Assembly (NCBI RefSeq): GCF_010894405.1 | Contig: NZ_JAAIYA010000022.1 | Location: 62,001 to 126,000 of the forward strand | Length of the DNA stretch: 64,000 nucleotides | Source: Pyxidicoccus caerfyrddinensis | Lineage (GTDB): Bacteria; Myxococcota; Myxococcia; Myxococcales; Myxococcaceae | Reading direction: 5' to 3' | In this document: positions 44,761 through 56,072 of the stretch, piece by piece | Numbering within the stretch: position 1 is the first letter of the stretch | How the letters are laid out: each line of letters begins with the position of its first letter | Made by a program: the position numbers and the translations under genes | The notes under the pieces: model-generated | Database searches by the model: none | What the model saw: only the letters and a program-made list of their open reading frames with translations | Told to the model about the DNA's origin: nothing

Positions 44761-46983
44761 ATGATTCGCCTTAACGACATCCTCCAACGGGTCTCCTCGT
44801 ATCACCCGGACCCTGACCTGGACATCATCAAGAAGGCCTACGTCTACTCAGCCAAGGTCCACCAGGGCCAGCTGAGGAAGTCAGGCGAGCCCTACCTCGT
44901 CCACCCGCTCGAGGTCGCGGGCATCCTGGGAGAGCTGAAGCTCGACGAGGCGTCCATCGTCACCGGCCTCCTCCACGACACCATTGAGGACACACTCGCT
45001 ACCGCCGAGGAGCTCACGGAGCTGTTCGGAGCAGAAGTCGCCCAGCTCGTCGACGGCGTCACCAAGCTGTCCAAGTTCTCCGCGTCCGCCAGCCTCTCGC
45101 AGGAGGAGAAGCAGGCGGAGAACTTCCGGAAGATGATCATCGCGATGGCGCAGGACATCCGCGTCATCCTCGTGAAGCTGGCGGACCGCACGCACAACAT
45201 GCGGACGCTGGACCACATGTCCGAGGAGAAGCAGGCGCGCATTGCCCAGGAGACCCTGGACATCTACGCGCCGCTCGCGAATCGGCTCGGCATCTCCTGG
45301 ATAAAGACGGAGCTGGAGGACCTGAGCTTCCGCTACGTGAAGCCGCAGGAGTTCTTCGCGCTCCAGGAGAAGCTCAACAAGCGCAAGAAGGAGCGCGAGA
45401 AGTACATCGAGGACACGTGCGACCTCATCCGCTCGAAGCTCGCCGAGCGCGGGCTGAAGGGCGAGGTGTCCGGCCGCTTCAAGCACGTCTACAGCATCTA
45501 CAAGAAGATCAAGGCGCAGGGCATCGACTTCGACCAGATCCACGACATCATCGCCTTCCGCATCATCGCCCCCACCGCGCCCTCCTGCTACGAGGCGCTC
45601 GGACTGGTGCACGAGATGTGGAAGCCGGTGCCCGGGCGCTTCAAGGACTTCATCGCGATTCCGAAGCCCAACATGTACCAGTCACTGCACACCACGGTGA
45701 TTGGCCCCTTGAGCGAGCGCGTGGAGGTGCAGATCCGCACCTCGGAGATGCACAAGATCGCCGAGGAGGGCATCGCCGCCCACTGGAAGTACAAGGAGGG
45801 CAAGGCGGTCATCTCCAAGGATGACGAGAAGTTCGCCTGGCTGCGCCAGCTGATGGAGTGGCAGCAGGACCTGAAGGACCCGAAGGAGTTCCTCGAGACG
45901 GTGAAGGTGGACCTCTTCACCGACGAGGTCTTCGTCTTCACGCCCAAGGGCGACGTGCGCTCGCTGCCGCGCGGGGCCACGCCGGTGGACTTCGCGTACG
46001 CCATCCACTCGGACGTGGGCAACCGGTGCGTGGGCGCGAAGGTGAACGGCAAGATTGTTCCCCTGCGCTACAAGCTGAAGAACGGCGACACGGTGGAGGT
46101 GCTCACCAGTCCCCAGCAGCACCCGTCCAAGGACTGGCTCACCTTCGTCAAGACGAGCCGCGCCCAGCAGCGCATCCGCGGCTTCATCAAGCAGCAGCAG
46201 CGCGACAAGAGCCTGCAGCTGGGCCGCGAGCTGACGGACCGCGAGCTGAAGCGCTTCCAGCTCAACTTCAACCGGCTGCTCAAGTCCGGGGAGATGAAGA
46301 AGGTCGCCGAGGAGCTGGGCTTCCGGATTGAAGACGACCTGCTGGTGGCCGTCGGCTACGGCAAGGTGACGCCGCAGCAGCTCGTGCATCGGCTGGTTCC
46401 GCAGGAGAAGCTCGCCGCGGCGGAGACCGCTGCGCGCGCCGACGGCGGCGGCAACAGCCTGTCCGGAGGCAACTCCGCCAGCTCCTCCATGCTGCCCGGC
46501 CTGTCGCGCGTCACGGACCTGGCCAAGCGACTGGTGGGCCGCAGCAACCGCAGCGGCGTGCAGATTGGCGGCGTGGACGACGTGCTCGTGCGCTTCGGAC
46601 GGTGTTGCAACCCCGTCCCCGGCGACCCCATCGCCGGCTTCATCACCCGGGGACGGGGAGTGACGGTGCACACGGTGGGTTGTGAAAAGGCGCTGGCCAC
46701 GGACCCCGAGCGCCGCGTGGACGTGAACTGGGACGTGCGTGGGGACTTCAAGCGCCCCGTCACGCTGCGCGTGCTGACGGCGGACCGGCCGGGCCTGCTG
46801 GCGGACATCTCCAACACCTTCTCCAAGAAGGGCGTCAACATCTCCCAGGCCAACTGCCGCGCCACGGGGGATGACCGGGCGGTGAACACCTTCGAGGTCA
46901 CCATCTCCGACCTCAAGCAGCTCACCGACCTGATGCGCACCATCGAGCGTCTCAACGGCGTCTACTCCGTCGAGCGAATCTAG
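44761..46983 (+). CDS. relA: Bifunctional (p)ppGpp synthetase/hydrolase (RelA/SpoT, Rsh)
   Basis: This 740-residue protein carries the full Rsh layout. The hydrolase HD domain (about 15-200) has YLVHPLEVAGIL and LLHDTIEDTLATAEEL, keeping the His-Asp residues. The synthetase domain (about 235-345) has GRFKHVYSIYKKIKAQGIDF and FIAIPKPNMYQSLHTTVIGP. A TGS domain follows (about 390-450, VFVFTPKGDVRSLPRGATPV), and the C-terminus carries a zinc-finger-like segment (RCCNPVPGDPIAGF) and an ACT domain (TLRVLTADRPGLLADISNTF). It makes and degrades (p)ppGpp in starvation. A Ser/Gly-rich insert lies near residues 560-580. In Myxococcus this alarmone triggers development; that link is family knowledge. 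Confidence 0.97.
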   Translation: MIRLNDILQRVSSYHPDPDLDIIKKAYVYSAKVHQGQLRKSGEPYLVHPLEVAGILGELKLDEASIVTGLLHDTIEDTLATAEELTELFGAEVAQLVDGVTKLSKFSASASLSQEEKQAENFRKMIIAMAQDIRVILVKLADRTHNMRTLDHMSEEKQARIAQETLDIYAPLANRLGISWIKTELEDLSFRYVKPQEFFALQEKLNKRKKEREKYIEDTCDLIRSKLAERGLKGEVSGRFKHVYSIYKKIKAQGIDFDQIHDIIAFRIIAPTAPSCYEALGLVHEMWKPVPGRFKDFIAIPKPNMYQSLHTTVIGPLSERVEVQIRTSEMHKIAEEGIAAHWKYKEGKAVISKDDEKFAWLRQLMEWQQDLKDPKEFLETVKVDLFTDEVFVFTPKGDVRSLPRGATPVDFAYAIHSDVGNRCVGAKVNGKIVPLRYKLKNGDTVEVLTSPQQHPSKDWLTFVKTSRAQQRIRGFIKQQQRDKSLQLGRELTDRELKRFQLNFNRLLKSGEMKKVAEELGFRIEDDLLVAVGYGKVTPQQLVHRLVPQEKLAAAETAARADGGGNSLSGGNSASSSMLPGLSRVTDLAKRLVGRSNRSGVQIGGVDDVLVRFGRCCNPVPGDPIAGFITRGRGVTVHTVGCEKALATDPERRVDVNWDVRGDFKRPVTLRVLTADRPGLLADISNTFSKKGVNISQANCRATGDDRAVNTFEVTISDLKQLTDLMRTIERLNGVYSVERI

Positions 46984-47062
46984 AGCGCCGTCTTTCGTGG
47001 TAGAGCGCCCCGGAAACCCGGGCGGCCCCAAACGGGGCCGCCCCACTTCCGAGGTGTGCCGC

Positions 47063-47449
47063 ATGGCTCGCAAGGCAATCCACTCCGACCAGGCCCCCAA
47101 GGCCATTGGCCCGTACTCCCAGGCGGTGCAGGTGGACGCGGGGAAGATGACCTTCCTCTCCGGCCAGATTCCCCTGGACCCCTCCACCATGGAGATGGTG
47201 CAGGGTGACGTCGTCGCGCAGGCCGAGCGGGTGATGGAGAACCTCAAGGCCGTGCTCACCGCCGGCGGCCTGGACTTCTCCCACGTCGTCCGCTGCACCA
47301 TCTTCCTCACGGACCTGGGTGACTTCGCGCGCGTCAACGAGGTCTACGGCCGCTACTTCACCGGCGCGCCCCCGGCCCGCGCCACCGTGCAGGTCTCCGC
47401 GCTGCCCCGCGGCTCCAAGGTGGAGATCGACGCCATCGCCGTCTCCTGA
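47063..47449 (+). CDS. ridA: RidA family enamine/imine deaminase
   Basis: This 128-residue RidA protein begins MARKAIHSDQAPKAIGPYSQ. MTFLSGQIPLDPSTMEMVQG, LDFSHVVRCTIFLTDLGDFA with the active-site Arg, and ARVNEVYGRYF complete the family pattern. RidA hydrolyses reactive 2-aminoacrylate-type enamines to 2-keto acids and so prevents damage to PLP enzymes. The length is canonical. It follows relA by about 80 bp on the same strand, and a long hairpin follows its stop. Confidence 0.96.
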   Translation: MARKAIHSDQAPKAIGPYSQAVQVDAGKMTFLSGQIPLDPSTMEMVQGDVVAQAERVMENLKAVLTAGGLDFSHVVRCTIFLTDLGDFARVNEVYGRYFTGAPPARATVQVSALPRGSKVEIDAIAVS

Positions 47450-47470
47450 AAGCAGCACGGAAGCCCCAAA

Positions 47471-47516
47471 AGCACAGAGGCCGCCGGACCCCGAAGGTCC
47501 GACGGCCTCTCGTGCT
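47471..47516. terminator. Bidirectional terminator between ridA and triple-DsbA gene
   Basis: A long interrupted stem (AGCAC, GAGGCCG and CGGACC pairing with GGTCCG, CGGCCTC and GTGCT) with loop CCGAA lies between convergent genes. The tail after GTGCT is short. Confidence 0.7.
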
Positions 47517-47548
47517 TCAGGCCCGGGGGGCCGGAGCGGGGACTTGAA

Positions 47549-49549
<2,001 letters not shown>

Positions 49550-49722
49550 GGGTCCGACTCCGGGCCCGAGCGTGGGGTTTTTTACAGGGGCAGGGGCGGG
49601 GTACTTAACAGACGGAATTCCAGACACGCAAGCCAGTGCGTCTGGCTTCCACGGGGGTACAACCCCCCCTAGGGGCCCGGAAACTGGGGAGTTTTTGAAA
49701 AAATTCCGTCAGAGTGAGGATC

Positions 49723-49953
49723 ATGGAAGCCGCAGTCCGCCTGGACACCTCGGGGGCACTCTGCCCCATGCCCATCCTCGAGATTGCCAAGGCCATGCGG
49801 AGGCTCGCGCCGGGCAGCGTGGTGGAGCTCATCTCCACCGACAGGGGGCTGGAAGCAGACCTCCCCGCCTGGTGTGAGGCCACCGGCCATCCGCTCCTGC
49901 GGATGGAGCGCCGGGGGACGAGCTACGTGGGGTGGGTGCGCAAGGCGGGCTGA
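49723..49953 (+). CDS. TusA-like sulfurtransferase
   Basis: This 76-residue protein has the TusA core: VRLDTSGALCPMPILEIAKA with the conserved Cys in the CPMP motif, MRRLAPGSVVELISTDRGLE, and a second Cys in AWCEATGHPL. TusA passes persulfide sulfur to acceptors for tRNA thiolation or cofactor synthesis. The ATG at 49723 has GAGG 4 bases before it; the GTG at 49714 would add three residues. It is divergent from the triple-DsbA gene, which may point to a thiol theme, and convergent with the ABC genes. Confidence 0.88.
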   Translation: MEAAVRLDTSGALCPMPILEIAKAMRRLAPGSVVELISTDRGLEADLPAWCEATGHPLLRMERRGTSYVGWVRKAG

Positions 49954-49992
49954 GCTGCCTCCCGCCGTGCGGTCGCTCTGCTGGCAGCTCCC

Positions 49993-50904
49993 TCAGAGGA
50001 GCTGGAGGACGCGGTCTTCCAGGCGCTGTCCCCGGCTGACGCCGAGGATGAGGACGCCGTGCTGGAGCAGGTGCCCCACCACGCGGCTGATGACCTCTTC
50101 GGGCTTCACGCCGCCCTTGATGCGCACGCGCAGCACGGACTCGCCCTCCATGCGCGCGTCGGTGACGTCGGCCATGGAGGCAATCTCGGGGATGAGCACG
50201 TCACCGCGGGCAATCTGCACGCGGAACTCGGAGCCCTGGCCGGTCAGCTCGGACATGGTGCCGGCCTGCGCCAGCTTGCCCTTGTCGAGGATGGCGGCCG
50301 CGTCGCACAGTTCCTCCAATTCCTGGAGGTTGTGGCTGGAGACCACCACCGTCTGCCGGGCCTCCTTCATCCCCTTGATGACCTGGCGCACCTGGGCGGC
50401 GATGCGCGGGTCCAGGCCGGCGGTGGGCTCGTCGAGGAGCACCAGCGGCGGGCGCCCCATGAGGGCCTGGGCCATGGCGGCGCGCTTGGCCATGCCGTGG
50501 CTGAGCGCCTGCGTCTGGACGTTCCACGCCTCCATCAGCCCCACCTGCTCCAGGGCCTCGCGGGCCTCGCGCTCGGGCTCGGCGAGGGCGGACAGGCGGG
50601 CCCAGTACGTCAAGAGCGCGCCCGTCTCCCAGCCGGGCGGGAGCACCGCGTCCTGGGGCAGCGCGCCCAGCCGGCCCTTGAGGGCGCCGGGCGTGGCGGG
50701 GTCCACGTCCATGACCTTCAGCGTGCCCTCGGTGGGGTAGAGGTACCCGCACATCATGGAGAAGGTGGTCGTCTTGCCGGCGCCGTTGGGGCCGATGAGG
50801 CCGAACACCGAGCCCCGGGGCACCGAGAGGCTCACGTTGCTCACAGCCACCTTGGGGCCGAAGCGCTTGGACACTCCGAACAGCTCAATCGCCAGGTCGC
50901 TCAC
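49993..50904 (-). CDS. ABC transporter ATP-binding protein
   Basis: This 303-residue ATPase has Walker A GLIGPNGAGKTTTFSMMCG, the signature region QALSHGMAKRAAMAQALMG (LSHGM rather than LSGGQ), Walker B LVLLDEPTAGLD and switch His in VVVSSHNLQEL. The C-terminal 80 residues form the extra domain seen in export-type ABC ATPases. The start is GTG 50904 with GAGGG 5 bases upstream, overlapping the permease stop by four bases (GTGA), so translation is coupled. It powers the permease encoded just upstream. Substrate unknown. Confidence 0.93.
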   Translation of the reverse strand: MSDLAIELFGVSKRFGPKVAVSNVSLSVPRGSVFGLIGPNGAGKTTTFSMMCGYLYPTEGTLKVMDVDPATPGALKGRLGALPQDAVLPPGWETGALLTYWARLSALAEPEREAREALEQVGLMEAWNVQTQALSHGMAKRAAMAQALMGRPPLVLLDEPTAGLDPRIAAQVRQVIKGMKEARQTVVVSSHNLQELEELCDAAAILDKGKLAQAGTMSELTGQGSEFRVQIARGDVLIPEIASMADVTDARMEGESVLRVRIKGGVKPEEVISRVVGHLLQHGVLILGVSRGQRLEDRVLQLL

Positions 50905-51872
50905 AAATCCCTCGCGCGCAGGACGGCGTAGGCGCCCAGCAGGAAGACCATCGCGAAGCCCGCGTACGCGGCTCCGCTGGCGGCGAACTCGGCCAGCTTC
51001 GGGTGCAGCAGGTTGCCCGCGTAGTACGAGGGCGACAGGTAGCGCAGGAAGCGCAGGAAGGGCATCATGCTCGGCTCGCCAACGGCATAGGCATCGACCA
51101 CCTGATAGGCCGAATAGGCGGTCTGGGCGGCCCGGCCGATGGTGTCCATCAGCCAGAAGACGAATAGCAGGATGAAGTTGAAGACGAGGCTCACCGCCGG
51201 GCTGCGGAAGAGGCTGGAGCACAGCGTGGTGAGGGACACGTAGGCCAGCGAGAAGACGATGGCCGCCAGCCAGAACTTGATGAGGTTGATGACCACGTCG
51301 GCGAAGCCGAAGCCCGGGTTGGCGATGCGGGCGTAGACGAAGATGGCCATGTCGATGATGAGCACCAGCCCGAGCAGCAGCGTCGCCTGCGAGAGGAACT
51401 TGCCCAGCAGCACCGATGAGCGGCGCGCGCGTACGGTGAGGTAGCGCATGGAGCGCGGGCCCACCTCGCCGCTGAGCTGGTCGAAGCCCATCAGCGCCAC
51501 GTAGGCGGGCAGGAAGAAGAGGGTGATCTTGAAGACCACCAGGACCTCGAGCGGCACCCGCGAGAGCGCCTCCATCATCGCGCTGTCGTCGCTGAGGAGG
51601 AACCCCAGCACTCCTTTGCGCATCTCCTCGCCCACCTGCGCCGAGGCATCCGCGCCCGCCCCTGCGGTCTCCAGTTGCTTGTTCACCGCTTCGCGCACCT
51701 GGCCGGCGAGCCAGCCGACCACCAGCAACACCAGCGCGGAGAACATGCTGTAGAGGCCGAGCAGCACCACCGCGCGCCCACTGCGCACGGCGCGGCGCAG
51801 CTCCGCGCTCCAGATGACCAGGGTTTCTTTCAATCCGTCCAAGGTGTGGGGGAACCTAGCGGAGTTGCGCAC
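50901..51872 (-). CDS. ABC-2 type permease
   Basis: This 323-residue membrane protein shows six likely helices: AVVLLGLYSMFSALVLLVVG, an extracytoplasmic loop of about 80 residues, VLVVFKITLFFLPAYVALMG, LLLGLVLIIDMAIFVYA, FWLAAIVFSLAYVSLTTLCS, VSLVFNFILLFVFWLM and YAGFAMVFLLGAYAVL. This is the ABC-2/NatB-type exporter fold. The GTG start at 51872 has an unusually close GGAGG, so a downstream start (TTG in LDGLKETLVIW) is possible. It is coupled to the ATPase gene. Substrate not known. Confidence 0.88.
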   Translation of the reverse strand: MRNSARFPHTLDGLKETLVIWSAELRRAVRSGRAVVLLGLYSMFSALVLLVVGWLAGQVREAVNKQLETAGAGADASAQVGEEMRKGVLGFLLSDDSAMMEALSRVPLEVLVVFKITLFFLPAYVALMGFDQLSGEVGPRSMRYLTVRARRSSVLLGKFLSQATLLLGLVLIIDMAIFVYARIANPGFGFADVVINLIKFWLAAIVFSLAYVSLTTLCSSLFRSPAVSLVFNFILLFVFWLMDTIGRAAQTAYSAYQVVDAYAVGEPSMMPFLRFLRYLSPSYYAGNLLHPKLAEFAASGAAYAGFAMVFLLGAYAVLRARDL

Positions 51873-52025
51873 CCCTCCGCCAAGTTTCTGACGCCAGCGG
51901 CCGGACGAAGCGACCGAGGAAGCGTCCGTGGACAGCGCGCCGCCAGCCGGTAGAGTTCGCGCTCAGCTCATCTCCGGCGACTCCTCACGGAAGCGCCGGA
52001 GCCCCCCTGGAGCCCCTGCGCAGCA

Positions 52026-53429
52026 ATGACGATCCGCCGCCGTCTCCTGTCCGCCGCAGCGCTGTTCCCCCTCGCCCTCCTGCTCGGAGCGAATGAGCCC
52101 CAGCCGGGAGCCACGGCCCCTGTCACTGGGGCACTGGCCGACTCCGGAACGGAAGGTGTGGGCCCCGCCATCGCCGTGAGCCCCGCCGACGCCGGCACTC
52201 CCGAGTCCCTCGCCACGGCCAGCGCCGCGGTGCTGGGGGGCGCGTCCCCGGATGGCGGGCTCGCCGCGCTGGCCGCGGAGCCGGGGCTGGTGCCTCCGGT
52301 GCCGGTGCCCTCGCGCGAGTCGGCGCCTCCGATTGCGAAGCTTCAGCCCCTGCCTCGCGCCGCGGACCTGCTGGCCCGCGCGAAGCTGGAGGGTGAGCGG
52401 CTGGTGGTGAAGGAGAAGAACGGCCACAAGCAGGTGCTCACCATCGACCCGGTGCTCCAGACGCAGCTGACGAACATCATGCGCGACTACGGCGTGCCCT
52501 ACGGCGCCGCCGTGGTGCTGGAGCCCTCCACGGGCCGCGTGCTGGCGCTGGCGGAGCACTCGGCGGCGCAGCCGGAGATGCGCGGCCTGCCCGTGCGCGC
52601 CGTGTTCCCCGCGGCGAGCATCTTCAAGATCGTCACCGGCAGCGCGCTGCTCGAGGCGGGCGTCCCCCCGTCCGTGGAGGAGTGCTTCCACGGCGGCAAG
52701 CGGCGGCTGTCCGAGAAGCACCTGGAGGACAGCGAGCGCGACGGGGCCTGCATCTCGCTGGCGCTGGCCATGGGCAAGAGCGCCAACGTCGTCTTCGCCA
52801 AGCTGACGCACAAGCACCTCAACGCGGACGTGCTGCGCCGCATGGCGGCCCGCTTCCGCTTCAACCGCGAGATTCCCTTCTCCGTCCCCATGGACGTGTC
52901 GCTCGCGGCCATTCCGGAGGAGCCCTTCGGCCTGGCCAATACCGGTGCGGGCTTCGGCGACGTGTACCTGTCCCCGCTGCACGGCGCGCTGATGGCGTCG
53001 GTGGCGGCCAACGACGGCCGGTGGGTGGACCCCGTGCTGGTGGAGCCGGAGTCCGGCGCGCTGCTGCCCCCGGAGGGCGAGCCCGTCCTCACCCCCGAGG
53101 CGGCGAAGGACCTCACCGCCATGATGGAGGAGACTGTCACCCACGGCACCGCGCGCGGCGTGTTCCGCGAGCGCGCCTTCCGCGTGGACGACGCCGTGGG
53201 CAAGACGGGCACGCTGGCGGACCGCAATCCCTTCCGCGACTACTCGTGGTTCGTGGGCTTCGCGCCCAAGGACAACCCCCGCGTGGTCGTGGCCGCCGTC
53301 ATCGTCAATGACCCGAAGTGGCGCATCCGCGGCGCCTGGCTGGGCCGCGAGGCCCTGCGCCTGGGCCTGCTGCGCGTGCCGGCTCCCGTGGAGATGACGG
53401 CCCCGGCGTCCGCCGCGGGCAAGCACTGA
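52026..53429 (+). CDS. Penicillin-binding transpeptidase-domain protein
   Basis: This 467-residue periplasmic protein starts with a Sec signal peptide (MTIRRRLLSAAALFPLALLL) and a Pro/Ala-rich linker of about 100 residues. The transpeptidase domain carries all three active-site motifs: AASIFKI (Ser198 in SxxK), GKSANVVF (Ser252 in SxN) and GKTGT (Lys393). It belongs to the class B PBP/beta-lactamase fold, cross-links peptidoglycan, and lacks the N-terminal PBP dimerisation domain, so it is a stand-alone domain. It is monocistronic and divergent from the ABC genes. A beta-lactamase-like or endopeptidase activity cannot be excluded. Confidence 0.9.
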   Translation: MTIRRRLLSAAALFPLALLLGANEPQPGATAPVTGALADSGTEGVGPAIAVSPADAGTPESLATASAAVLGGASPDGGLAALAAEPGLVPPVPVPSRESAPPIAKLQPLPRAADLLARAKLEGERLVVKEKNGHKQVLTIDPVLQTQLTNIMRDYGVPYGAAVVLEPSTGRVLALAEHSAAQPEMRGLPVRAVFPAASIFKIVTGSALLEAGVPPSVEECFHGGKRRLSEKHLEDSERDGACISLALAMGKSANVVFAKLTHKHLNADVLRRMAARFRFNREIPFSVPMDVSLAAIPEEPFGLANTGAGFGDVYLSPLHGALMASVAANDGRWVDPVLVEPESGALLPPEGEPVLTPEAAKDLTAMMEETVTHGTARGVFRERAFRVDDAVGKTGTLADRNPFRDYSWFVGFAPKDNPRVVVAAVIVNDPKWRIRGAWLGREALRLGLLRVPAPVEMTAPASAAGKH

Positions 53430-53495
53430 GGCAGGGCGGAGGCGGCCTCAAGCCGGGCTCCGCCGGAGTGGTGGGCGCGCGCTGGCGCCTCGCCG

Positions 53496-54650
53496 TCACC
53501 GCGCGGTGAGCTTCACCAGCCCCCGGTCCACGAAGCCCTGGAAGAACTTCAGGGCATCCAATTCCTGGAGCGGGGACACGTGGACGATGGCGGCCACGTC
53601 GCGCCGGCCGTCGATGCGCGACAGGAGGTAGCGCTCGGGCGCGGTCAGCTGCAGCGTCTTCAGGTGCGCGGGCGCCACCTGCAGCGCGGGCACCCGGGGC
53701 GGCTCCACCAGCTCCCGGCGCAGCTCCACCACCAGTCGCTCCTGCGCCTTCTTCAAGAGCTCCGCCGTGCGGGGCGAGGGGCCCAGCTCGTGCGCGCGCT
53801 TCGCGAGGGCCTCGGCGTCGCGCACGTTGCCGGCGTCCAGGAAGAGCTGCGCCGCCTGGAGCACCTCGTCCGCCGAGGACTCGGAGCCGATGACGCTCGC
53901 ATCCTCTTCCTCCTCCACCACCACGGCCGTCTCGGGCTCGGGCTCCAGCTCCGACACCTTCACCGCGTCCAGCCGGTAGAGCGCGTACAGGCGCTGGTAG
54001 AGGAAGAAGTCCGTGGCGTGCAGCGCCAGGGCCATGCCGTCGATGTTGAGCCCGTCCTTGATGAGCTGGACGATGCGCTCGTCCATGCTGCCGGGCTTGC
54101 GCTCGGGCAGCTTGCGCTCGTCCACCGACAGCCGCACGACCCCGGAAGGGAAGACGGCGCGGATGGCCTGCCAGGCCGTCTCGCGGAACTCGCCCTCGCG
54201 GTGGATGTCCAGCAGGTCCACGCTGACGTCCAGGCCCGCCACCTCCGGCGCCGTCTCCGAGGACTCGAAGGCGAAGCCGCCCTCGCTCCAATGGAAGGCG
54301 TCCAGCAGCATCTCCCGGAACTTGTGACTCAGCGCGCTGCGGACGGTGGCCTCGGCCACCAGGCCCGTCATCACCAGGATCTTCCCGAGGAAGACGCGCG
54401 TCTGGGCCTGGGTGGCGAAAGCCTTTTCGAGCTGGTCCTCCGTCAGGTGCCCCATGTTGATGAGGAATTGACCGAAGAACTCGCGCGGCTGGTTGGAGCT
54501 GGCGCTCACCACGTGGCCGTCGCGCAGCTCCAGTTGCTTGCGCACGTCCCCACGCTCCACCTTCAGAGAGCCGGTGACTCGCCGGTTCCCAAGGTAGACG
54601 ACGAGGTCCTTGAGGGGCATCGTCGAGAAGTCACCAGACAGACCACGCAT
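53496..54650 (-). CDS. DUF4388 (PATAN-like) domain protein
   Basis: This 384-residue protein starts MRGLSGDFSTMPLKDLVVYL, the opening of a DUF4388/PATAN domain (about 1-65), typical of Deltaproteobacterial signal proteins. A second helical region with FGQFLINMGHLTEDQLEKAF follows, then an acidic linker (SELEPEPETAVVVEEEEDAS). A TPR-like helix pair (AAQLFLDAGNVRDAEALAKR) and a winged-helix-like end (LKTLQLTAPERYLLSRIDGR) complete it. DUF4388 proteins are thought to scaffold or sense signals, but without firm function. Its start lies 21 bp from the divergent glutaredoxin gene start. No membrane segment. Confidence 0.85.
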   Translation of the reverse strand: MRGLSGDFSTMPLKDLVVYLGNRRVTGSLKVERGDVRKQLELRDGHVVSASSNQPREFFGQFLINMGHLTEDQLEKAFATQAQTRVFLGKILVMTGLVAEATVRSALSHKFREMLLDAFHWSEGGFAFESSETAPEVAGLDVSVDLLDIHREGEFRETAWQAIRAVFPSGVVRLSVDERKLPERKPGSMDERIVQLIKDGLNIDGMALALHATDFFLYQRLYALYRLDAVKVSELEPEPETAVVVEEEEDASVIGSESSADEVLQAAQLFLDAGNVRDAEALAKRAHELGPSPRTAELLKKAQERLVVELRRELVEPPRVPALQVAPAHLKTLQLTAPERYLLSRIDGRRDVAAIVHVSPLQELDALKFFQGFVDRGLVKLTAR

Positions 54651-54671
54651 GGACCGGCCATCCTGCACCGC

Positions 54672-54950
54672 ATGAGAGTCGATATCTACTCGAAACCCAA
54701 CTGCTCGCTCTGCGACAAGGCAGCCGCCGTCGTGGAGTCGGTGCGCGCTCGCATCCCCTTCGACCTGCGGATCATCTCCATCCTGGAGGACGCGGCGGCC
54801 TTCGACGCCTGGCGCTACGACATCCCCGTGGTCGTCATCGACGGGGTGCCCGCCTTCAAGCACCGCGTGGAACCAGCCGAGCTCGAAGCGCGCCTGCGTG
54901 AGGCCCAAGGTGGCACAGCCATTGCTAAATCCGCTGCCCAGGATGGGTAG
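54672..54950 (+). CDS. Glutaredoxin-like (DUF836) protein
   Basis: This 92-residue protein has the thioredoxin fold of the DUF836/glutaredoxin-like group: MRVDIYSKPNCSLCDKAAAV with the CSLC redox motif, and DIPVVVIDGVPAFKHRVEPA carrying the cis-Pro. It probably exchanges thiol/disulfide in the cytosol; the partner is unknown. ATG 54672 is chosen because any upstream extension would read antisense to DUF4388. The two divergent starts are 21 bp apart, too close for separate full promoters, so promoters must overlap the neighbouring coding starts. Confidence 0.85.
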   Translation: MRVDIYSKPNCSLCDKAAAVVESVRARIPFDLRIISILEDAAAFDAWRYDIPVVVIDGVPAFKHRVEPAELEARLREAQGGTAIAKSAAQDG

Positions 54951-55073
54951 TTCAGTGCCCTTTCCCAGTAAATCCGAGGAGTTGTAGAGGTCAGGGGAAG
55001 GCTCGGGACTGTAAATCCGGGTGCGGGGCGGAGGCGCGGTGAAGAAGAAACTTCTGGCGGGGAGGGTGGAGCG

Positions 55074-56027
55074 GTGGGCGTGAGACGGAAGCGGGTGGGC
55101 AAGGCGGGGCAGCCTCCCACCGTACTCGTGGTCGAGCCACGGGCCGAAGACCTGGAGCGGACCCGGTTGCTCCTGGGGGAGGCCGGCTTCCGGGTGGTGC
55201 CGCTGACGCGCTTCGACGCGGCGATGCCACTGTTCGAGGTCATCCGTCCGGACCTGGTGCTGCTCGCCGCGCAGTCGCCGGACTACGCCGCGGTGCAGGT
55301 GGCGCGGCGGCTGCGGCAGGCGAGCCGGGGCACGGTGCCGGTGTTCTACCTCGTGGATCCGCACGACATGGAGGCGTACCGCTACTGCCTGGAGAAGGGG
55401 CAGTGCGTGGACATCGTCTCGCGCGGGTGCAGCGAGGCGGAGCTGTCCATGAAGCTGCATGCGCAGTTGAAGCTGAAGGCGGCGGTGCTGCGCGCGGCGG
55501 CGGGCGAGGAGTCCGGCACGGCGCTGGCGCTGCATGACCCGGTGACGGGGCTCTACAACCGGGCCTTCCTGCTGTCGCTCATCGGGCTGGAAGTGCGCCG
55601 CGCGGAGCGGTACGGCGGGACGTTCTCCGTGGTGGCGGCGGAGGTGGGGGGCTACGGCGCCTTCCGCAAGGAATTCGGGCGCGGCATGGCCGAGCGCCTG
55701 CTGGTGTACAGCGCGGTGGTGCTGGGACAGACGGTGCGCGAGGCGGACGCGGTGGCCCGGGTGGGCGACAGCGAGTTCGCGCTGCTGCTGCCGGGCACGC
55801 CGGCGGAGTCGGTTGCGGAAGTCATGGCCCGGGTGAGCGCGCGCTTCGAGGCGGCGCGCTTCCAGGTGGAGGGCCGGGTGGTGCGCACGGCGCTGGAGCT
55901 GGGCGCGGTGAGCTTCCCGGACGCGGTGGGCACGCCCACGCAGCTGCTGGCGGCGGCACTCCAGGAGCTGAGGCGGACACGAGAATTTCGTCGCACGGTC
56001 GGGGGACCAACCCGACTGTCGGTGTAA
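55074..56027 (+). CDS. Pseudo-receiver/degenerate GGDEF protein
   Basis: This 317-residue protein pairs a receiver-like domain (about 17-130) with a GGDEF-like domain (about 155-300). The receiver reads TVLVVEPRAEDLERTRLLLG and DLVLLAAQSPD, where the phosphoacceptor Asp is replaced by Ala. The GGDEF region contains DPVTGLYNRAFLLSLIG but has AVARVGDSEFALLL in place of RFGGDEF, so c-di-GMP synthesis is unlikely. It may act as a binding scaffold. The start is GTG 55074 with GGAGG 8 bases before. It precedes the NtrC-type gene by 45 bp, so both are likely one operon. Confidence 0.85.
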   Translation: MGVRRKRVGKAGQPPTVLVVEPRAEDLERTRLLLGEAGFRVVPLTRFDAAMPLFEVIRPDLVLLAAQSPDYAAVQVARRLRQASRGTVPVFYLVDPHDMEAYRYCLEKGQCVDIVSRGCSEAELSMKLHAQLKLKAAVLRAAAGEESGTALALHDPVTGLYNRAFLLSLIGLEVRRAERYGGTFSVVAAEVGGYGAFRKEFGRGMAERLLVYSAVVLGQTVREADAVARVGDSEFALLLPGTPAESVAEVMARVSARFEAARFQVEGRVVRTALELGAVSFPDAVGTPTQLLAAALQELRRTREFRRTVGGPTRLSV

Positions 56028-56072
56028 GGGATGGGTGGAGGTTCGATGCACAGGGCGAGCGGAGGCGTGGGG

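Noticed and set aside
54968..55019. Twice-repeated GTAAATCCG, 43 bp apart, before the REC-GGDEF gene
   Set aside because: Two 9-bp copies are too little to claim a regulator site without comparison to relatives.
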